From JAAXHF01 sp965242605 (GTDB taxonomy: Bacteria; Desulfobacterota; Binatia; Bin18), in the NCBI GenBank assembly GCA_965242605.1, contig CBDESS010000001.1:992001-1056000 (forward strand): 64,000 nt of DNA, read 5' to 3'. Below, one piece after another: positions 59,593 through 64,000 of this stretch (positions are counted from its first letter, which is position 1; every line of letters starts with the position of its first letter). The notes beneath the pieces are model-generated. The model worked only from the letters and a program-made list of their open reading frames with translations. It was not told the origin of the DNA and ran no database searches. The translations under genes and the position numbers were made by a program.

Positions 59593-59625
59593 TGTTTCAC
59601 ATTGAACATTGTTTCACATTGAACA
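59593..59625. promoter_or_regulatory. Two degenerate parS-like repeats
   Basis: TGTTTCACATTGAACA occurs at 59593 and 59610, 17 bp apart, each with three mismatches to parS. The second overlaps the rsmG stop codon. Confidence 0.5.
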
Positions 59626-60291
59626 TTTGACCCGTTTTTTGGCAAAGGTGAGCAGGGTTCGGCTCTCTGTTCCAAACGGGAGAGCATAATCGTACCGGGC
59701 GTGAAGGACAAACGGACAATCCTGAGCCAGGACATGACGCAACTCGCCCTCTACACCAGGACCCTTCATCGCAATCGCCCAGCCGTCGCGGTCGATAAAA
59801 CCCCTGGCCAGGGACAAAAACTGCTCCAGATTCCAGGTTGCCCGCGATGCTGCGGCCCGATACACGGCCCGAAACCCATCCCGCCGAAGAATATCTTCGG
59901 CTCTGCCCTCATACACCGTCACATTTCTCAGCCCCAGCTTTCTGACCACCGCTTTGAGGAAATGGGCACGTTTCCTGCGGGCTTCAATGAGATCAACCGG
60001 CCGATCGGGGTCGGCTATAGCGATAACTAAGCCCGGAAAGCCGGCTCCACTGCCAAGATCAACCAAGCGTCCCTCAAAAGCGATTTGAGCAGACAGGGCC
60101 AAGCAATCCAGCACATGTTTACGGATGACGGTTTGGGGGTCGGGGGAAGATACCAGATTGACGATACGACTCCAGCGTTGCAGTTCTTGGAGGTAGACAC
60201 ACAAACGCTCAAGCGTCATCTGAGACAGGGGCACGGCCAAGAGCTCAGCTCCTTGGCTCAATTCAATCCTGTCAATCAGGCGTAATCCCAC
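59614..60291 (-). CDS. rsmG: 16S rRNA (guanine527-N7)-methyltransferase
   Basis: 225 residues from GTG 60291, overlapping the end of mnmG by 20 bp. VSSPDPQTVIRKHVLDCLAL, then the SAM motif LVDLGSGAGFPGLVIAI, DLIEARRKRAHFL and VYRAAASRATWNLEQF match RsmG (GidB). It methylates G527 of 16S rRNA. The gene order mnmG-rsmG-parA-parB is the classical origin-proximal arrangement. Confidence 0.94.
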   Translation of the reverse strand: MGLRLIDRIELSQGAELLAVPLSQMTLERLCVYLQELQRWSRIVNLVSSPDPQTVIRKHVLDCLALSAQIAFEGRLVDLGSGAGFPGLVIAIADPDRPVDLIEARRKRAHFLKAVVRKLGLRNVTVYEGRAEDILRRDGFRAVYRAAASRATWNLEQFLSLARGFIDRDGWAIAMKGPGVEGELRHVLAQDCPFVLHARYDYALPFGTESRTLLTFAKKRVKCSM

Positions 60292-62206
60292 AGAGCTGTG
60301 GCCCCTTTTTCAGATGAATGGCCAACAGCGACAGAGCCGCCGGGGTGACGCCTGGGATACGGGACGCCTGACCCAGTGAACGAGGGCGCAGCGCACTCAG
60401 CTTTTCCTGGATCTCGACCGATAGCCCACTCACACCGGCATAGTTCAGGTTGTCTGGAATCCGAGTATGTTCGAGATGACGCAGCCGGGCGACCCCCTCC
60501 TCCTGGCGACGGATATAGCCGGCGTACTTGACCCCAATTTCCACTTCGGCACCGACCTCACGGGAAAAAGATGAATCGTTCCGTCTTCCTCTTTCCAACG
60601 GTTGAGACGCTCCATTTTTACACGCCCGAGGGGCCGGGATAAGTTCGGCCAGAACAGCGTAGGACAGCTGGGGGCGGCGCAGTAATTGGGCCAACGACAC
60701 GGGGTTTTTGATCGGGGTGGTTCCCAAGGCAGCTAATTTCGCGTTGAGATCGTCGCTTGGGACAACCATCGTCTTTTCGTAACGGTGGATTTCGGCGTCG
60801 ATGGCAGCCTGCTTGTCTTGCGTGTGCTGAGCCGCGGTCGCGTCAACAAGGCCAACCCGGTGCCCAAACGACCGCAGTCTGAGGTCTGCATTATCCCCAC
60901 GCAGCAGCAGGCGATGTTCGGCCCGTGAGGTAAACATCCGATACGGCTCTCCGCCTACCCCTTTGGTCACCAAGTCGTCTATTAAGACCCCGATATAGGC
61001 TTGATCTCGACCCAAAATAAAGGGCTCTTCCCGCCGCAGGCTCAGAACAGCGTTGATGCCGGCCATGAACCCCTGGGCTGCTGCCTCTTCGTAGCCGGTC
61101 GTGCCGTTAATCTGGCCGGCAAAATACAAGCCGGACACCCGTTTGGTCTCCAAACTCGGAAAAAGTTGGGTGGGGTCGGCGTAATCATACTCGATCGCAT
61201 AGCCGGGCCGCATGATTGCTGCCTCTTCCAGGCCGGGTATAGAGCGGACCATTTGGAGTTGCACATCGAGCGGCAGGCTGGTGGACAGTCCATTGGGGTA
61301 GACCTCAACCGTATCCCGTCCCTCAGGCTCAAGAAAAATCTGATGGCGTGGTTTATCTGGAAAGCGGACAATTTTATCTTCAATAGACGGGCAGTAGCGC
61401 GGTCCTCGGCTCTGAATCGCGCCTGAATACATCGGCGAGCGGTCCAAACCGGTGCGAATAGCCGCGTGCGTATCCTGATTCGTGTAGGTCAGATGGCACG
61501 GCAGTTGGCTCTGGGTGATCGTCCCGGTTGAAAACGACAGCGGCGGCGGCGGTTCATCGCCATACTGGGGCGCAAGCCGGCTGTAATCAATCGTCCGGCT
61601 GTCGAGGCGGGGGCAGGTTCCGGTTTTCAGGCGACCAAGCTGAAAGCCGAGCGCAGCCAGATGGCCGCTCAGCCCCTCAACCGAAAAATCTCCCGCACGA
61701 CCGGCGGCGTAATGCTTCAGCCCGACATGAATCAGGCCCTTGAGAAAGGTCCCAGTCGTCAGAATAACCTTGTGAGCCGAAAAAATCTCGCCGACCTGGG
61801 TCTCTATGCCCCGTATCTGACCATCTTCAACGAGCAGACGCTCTGCGCTGCCCTGACGCAGGGTGAGAGACGGGGTACTTTCCACCTGCTGCTTCATACG
61901 TTGCCGATAGAGGGCCTTATCGGCCTGGGCCCTGATCGCGCTGACCGCCGGCCCTTTTCGCGTGTTGAGCACACGGAACTGGATGCCCGTCTCGTCAATG
62001 GCCTTGGCCATTTCGCCGCCCATCGCGTCAATCTCTCGTACCAGATGACTCTTACCGATCCCGCCAATAGCGGGATTACACGACATCTGTCCGACATGGT
62101 CAAGGTTGAGCGTCAACATCAGCGTTTTTGCCCCTAAACGGGCGCTGGCAAGCACTGCCTCAATCCCGGCGTGGCCGGCACCAACGACGATCACATCATA
62201 GTCCAT
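60272..62206 (-). CDS. mnmG: tRNA uridine-34 carboxymethylaminomethyl enzyme MnmG, with element insertion
   Basis: 644 residues from ATG 62206 (MDYDVIVVGAGHAGIEAVLA, the FAD motif). MSCNPAIGGIGKSHLVREIDAMGG, ILTTGTFLKGLIHVG, YCPSIEDKIVRFPDKPRHQIFLEPEG and FTSRAEHRLLLRGDNAD are standard MnmG segments. With MnmE it modifies wobble U34. Residues about 529-547 (KNGASQPLERGRRNDSSF) are encoded by a palindromic element between helical parts of the C-terminal domain. The conserved YIRRQEE region follows. Confidence 0.95.
   Translation of the reverse strand: MDYDVIVVGAGHAGIEAVLASARLGAKTLMLTLNLDHVGQMSCNPAIGGIGKSHLVREIDAMGGEMAKAIDETGIQFRVLNTRKGPAVSAIRAQADKALYRQRMKQQVESTPSLTLRQGSAERLLVEDGQIRGIETQVGEIFSAHKVILTTGTFLKGLIHVGLKHYAAGRAGDFSVEGLSGHLAALGFQLGRLKTGTCPRLDSRTIDYSRLAPQYGDEPPPPLSFSTGTITQSQLPCHLTYTNQDTHAAIRTGLDRSPMYSGAIQSRGPRYCPSIEDKIVRFPDKPRHQIFLEPEGRDTVEVYPNGLSTSLPLDVQLQMVRSIPGLEEAAIMRPGYAIEYDYADPTQLFPSLETKRVSGLYFAGQINGTTGYEEAAAQGFMAGINAVLSLRREEPFILGRDQAYIGVLIDDLVTKGVGGEPYRMFTSRAEHRLLLRGDNADLRLRSFGHRVGLVDATAAQHTQDKQAAIDAEIHRYEKTMVVPSDDLNAKLAALGTTPIKNPVSLAQLLRRPQLSYAVLAELIPAPRACKNGASQPLERGRRNDSSFSREVGAEVEIGVKYAGYIRRQEEGVARLRHLEHTRIPDNLNYAGVSGLSVEIQEKLSALRPRSLGQASRIPGVTPAALSLLAIHLKKGPQLCGITPD
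60567..60619 (-). repeat. Palindromic element in-frame in mnmG
   Basis: 53 bp. Plus-strand order: AAAGATGAATCGTTCC, loop CTTCCTCTTTCCAACGG, right arm GAGACGCTCCATTTTT. It is read as KNGASQPLERGRRNDSSF. Confidence 0.8.
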
Positions 62207-62207
62207 C

Positions 62208-63740
62208 TTACTTCCCAATGCAGAATTCGCCAAAGACGCGGTCCAGAATATCCTCACTGCTCACCTGGCCGGTGATTTCTCCAATCTGGTCCAGAGCCGA
62301 CCGCAGGTCCACAGCCACCAGGTCAAGCGTAAGTCCGGCACTCAGACCCTCAAGCGCAATTGTAAGATGCTGCTCGGCTTTTATCAACGCGTCTCGATGA
62401 CGGAGACGGGTGACAACAACGCCGTGTCCAGCCTCGGCCAGCCCGTCTTGTCCCTCCCCTGCATTCGGGTAGGGGCAAGGAGGGGGATTGCCGAAAACCA
62501 GAGCCGTAATTGCGTCCGCTAAGCGGTCCAAACCACTTCCGGTTTGGGCCGAGATGGCGACCGATGGTCCAGCCCCCAGCCACGTCTCAAGCTCAGCCGC
62601 AGTCGTCAAAGACGAACCGTCCTCTCTTCCTCTTTCCCAATGGTCAGGACGAGATGTCTTTTCGGTCAGCAGATCGATTTTATTGAGAACAGGAACGATC
62701 CGCTTGCCGCTGATATAGTCACAAACTCTTTTGTCTTCGGCATCAAAAGGACGGCTGGCGTCAAACACGGCCAGCACCAGCTCGGCCTGGGCGATCCCGG
62801 TCCGGGTCCGGTCGATACCCATCCGCTCCACCTCGTCCCGACTGGTACGGAGGCCAGCCGTATCCCAGACTATCAACGGAATATCACCAATAGTGACTGT
62901 CTCCTCCAGCGTATCGCGCGTGGTACCCGGCACCGGGGCGACAATAGCCCGGTCCGTCCCGGTCAGGGCGTTCAACAGACTGGACTTGCCAACGTTGGGC
63001 TTGCCGACGATGACCGTCCGCACCCCGTCTCGATAGACCTTACCTCGGGTAAAGCTGGCGTGCAGTCGGCCGACCGCCTCAATCAGCTCGGACAGGTCAC
63101 GGCCGAACTCGTCTTGGCTGCGGGCCGGAATGTCCTCTTCTGGAAAATCGAGAAACGCCTCAAGATGAGCGGTCAGGCCGAGCAGTCGCTCCCGCAGTCG
63201 ACCGCACTGTTCGGACAAACGGCCCGACACCTGCTCCCAGGCCAGCCGCAAACCACCTGCGCTCTTCGCCTGTATCAGGTCAAGGACTGCCTCGGCCTGC
63301 GACAGATCGAGCCGCCCGTTCAGGAAGGCCCGTTTGGTGAACTCCCCGGGCAGCGCCAGACGCGCCCCATGTTTGAGCACGACTTCCAAAATCCGTCGAA
63401 CGAGAAAGCTGCCGCCGTGGCACTGGAGCTCGGCCACATCTTCCCCGGTATAACTGTGGGGAGCGCGCATAAGCGCCAGCAGCGCTTGGTCAAGGGGCTG
63501 ACCCGTCAGCGGATCGATCACCCGTCCCAGATAGAGGTGGTGGGAGTGAAAGATGAATCGTCCCCCCTGCCTCTTTCCCGACGGTTGGGACGCTCCGTCT
63601 TTGAGGTGGTCCCGGGGCTGACCGGGTTGGAAAACTGCCCGGGCGAGGGCTTCAGCCCGCTCCCCGCTGATACGGACAATCGCCACCCCACCAGAACCGG
63701 GCGGAGTGGCAATCGCCGCTATCGTGTCGTGTTCGTACAC
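62208..63740 (-). CDS. mnmE: tRNA modification GTPase MnmE, with two element insertions
   Basis: 510 residues versus about 450 normally. The N-terminal folate-binding domain starts DTIAAIATPPGSGGVAIVRISG. The G domain has GKPNVGKSSLLNAL, DTAGLR and VLNKIDLL. The C-terminus is VFGEFCIGK, the essential CxGK motif. Two 54-bp palindromic elements are in-frame: residues about 46-64 (KDGASQPSGKRQGGRFIF) and about 360-378 (KTSRPDHWERGREDGSS), the latter just after the G4 motif NKID. All catalytic motifs are intact, so the protein should work despite both inserts. Confidence 0.95.
   Translation of the reverse strand: MYEHDTIAAIATPPGSGGVAIVRISGERAEALARAVFQPGQPRDHLKDGASQPSGKRQGGRFIFHSHHLYLGRVIDPLTGQPLDQALLALMRAPHSYTGEDVAELQCHGGSFLVRRILEVVLKHGARLALPGEFTKRAFLNGRLDLSQAEAVLDLIQAKSAGGLRLAWEQVSGRLSEQCGRLRERLLGLTAHLEAFLDFPEEDIPARSQDEFGRDLSELIEAVGRLHASFTRGKVYRDGVRTVIVGKPNVGKSSLLNALTGTDRAIVAPVPGTTRDTLEETVTIGDIPLIVWDTAGLRTSRDEVERMGIDRTRTGIAQAELVLAVFDASRPFDAEDKRVCDYISGKRIVPVLNKIDLLTEKTSRPDHWERGREDGSSLTTAAELETWLGAGPSVAISAQTGSGLDRLADAITALVFGNPPPCPYPNAGEGQDGLAEAGHGVVVTRLRHRDALIKAEQHLTIALEGLSAGLTLDLVAVDLRSALDQIGEITGQVSSEDILDRVFGEFCIGK
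62608..62661 (-). repeat. Palindromic element, full length, in mnmE G domain
   Basis: 54 bp. AAAGACGAACCGTCCT and AGGACGAGATGTCTTT enclose CTTCCTCTTTCCCAATGG. Read in-frame as KTSRPDHWERGREDGSSL. Confidence 0.85.
63549..63602 (-). repeat. Palindromic element, full length, in mnmE N-domain
   Basis: 54 bp. AAAGATGAATCGTCCC and GGGACGCTCCGTCTTT enclose TGCCTCTTTCCCGACGG. Read as KDGASQPSGKRQGGRFIF, a different strand sense from the other mnmE copy. Confidence 0.85.
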
Positions 63741-63748
63741 CCACCTTC

Positions 63749-64000
63749 TTACTCGGCTGACGCCGCGCGACGCGCCCCTGTTTCGGGAACGATGCTCAGC
63801 CGCCGCAGGTAGCCTCGGCCCAGACTTTGTGTTGTCACCAGCGGGTCGCCTTCCAGGGCCAGATGGATAATACGCCGGTCGCGCGGATTGAGCGGACTCA
63901 GGGTCGCCGTCCGCCGCCGCCGCTTGGCCCGCTCGCCCAGGCGCATGGCCAAACTCTCTAAATTCTGGCGTCGCCGTTCGTGGTAGCCGGCCGCGTCAAG
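63749..64000 (-). CDS. jag: Jag-like R3H-domain RNA-binding protein (C-terminal part)
   Basis: The frame runs off the right edge; 83 residues are visible. GYHERRRQNLESLAMRLGERAKRR and LSPLNPRDRRIIHLALEGDPLVTTQSLG match the KH end and R3H domain of Jag/SpoIIIJ-associated proteins; the R3H signature RRIIHLAL is present. The order jag-mnmE-mnmG-rsmG-par is classical; yidC would be expected beyond the edge. Confidence 0.9.
   Translation of the reverse strand, partial: LDAAGYHERRRQNLESLAMRLGERAKRRRRTATLSPLNPRDRRIIHLALEGDPLVTTQSLGRGYLRRLSIVPETGARRAASAE

Overview
This is a 64 kb chromosomal window from a GC-rich Gram-negative bacterium. The evidence for that is an outer-membrane phosphate porin, ExbB/ExbD proteins, a PstSCAB-PhoU-PhoBR operon and an F-ATPase with paired b and b' subunits. 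Gene content and order (jag-mnmE-mnmG-rsmG-parA-parB-atp) fit an uncultured deltaproteobacterial-type lineage (Desulfobacterota or Tectomicrobia-like). That placement is inference: there is no rRNA or other taxonomic marker here.

Layout. 0-1 kb: tail of a D12-type DNA methyltransferase and a broken EcoRI-like restriction endonuclease. 1-4 kb: ispD, proS and a histidine phosphatase. 4-12 kb: a PadR regulator with two matching operators, then an ExbB-ExbD-vWA-TPR-ExbB-ExbD-methyltransferase cluster that looks like one energised envelope machine. 12-18 kb: branched-chain aminotransferase, NorD-like vWA protein, a frameshifted SDR, RlmE and a cytidylate-kinase-like protein. 18-29 kb (minus strand): phosphate operon oprP-like/pstS/pstC/pstA/pstB/phoU/phoB/phoR. 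29-33 kb: large secreted repeat protein followed by a toxin/immunity-like pair between two structured repeats. 32-41 kb: further phosphorus genes (PhoX-type phosphatase, phosphonoacetate-hydrolase-like enzyme, ppx fragment, ppk) with Pho boxes, a candidate small RNA and a frameshifted mgtE. 41-44 kb: M50 protease, scpA, scpB, rluB. 44-51 kb: accessory region beginning at an initiator tRNA: restriction-modification-like genes, decayed MaoC genes, a degenerate CRISPR-like array, a helicase relic, DoxX and a TusA-like protein. 51-64 kb: an SDR, the F1/stalk ATP synthase genes (no atpB or atpE), parAB with parS-like sites, rsmG, mnmG, mnmE and the end of jag.

The most striking feature is a dispersed family of about 20 short palindromic elements. 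Complete copies are 51-54 bp and consist of two roughly 16-bp inverted arms around a conserved loop. They lie inside otherwise conserved housekeeping genes (proS, histidine phosphatase, phoR, mnmG, twice in mnmE) without breaking the frame. They also form the C-termini of PadR, AtpA, AtpH and ParA, and sit in intergenic gaps. In most copies the peptide follows one pattern, KTNRP...RG...DDSS. This resembles the lifestyle of Rickettsia palindromic elements but with a sequence I do not recognise. A second, smaller palindromic family lies at 35-38 kb.

The phosphorus genes form a coherent physiological block: outer-membrane uptake, high-affinity transport, sensing, phosphatase and phosphonate hydrolysis, and polyphosphate storage. 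Candidate Pho boxes lie at four places. All functional calls come from reading the sequence alone; no database search was run.
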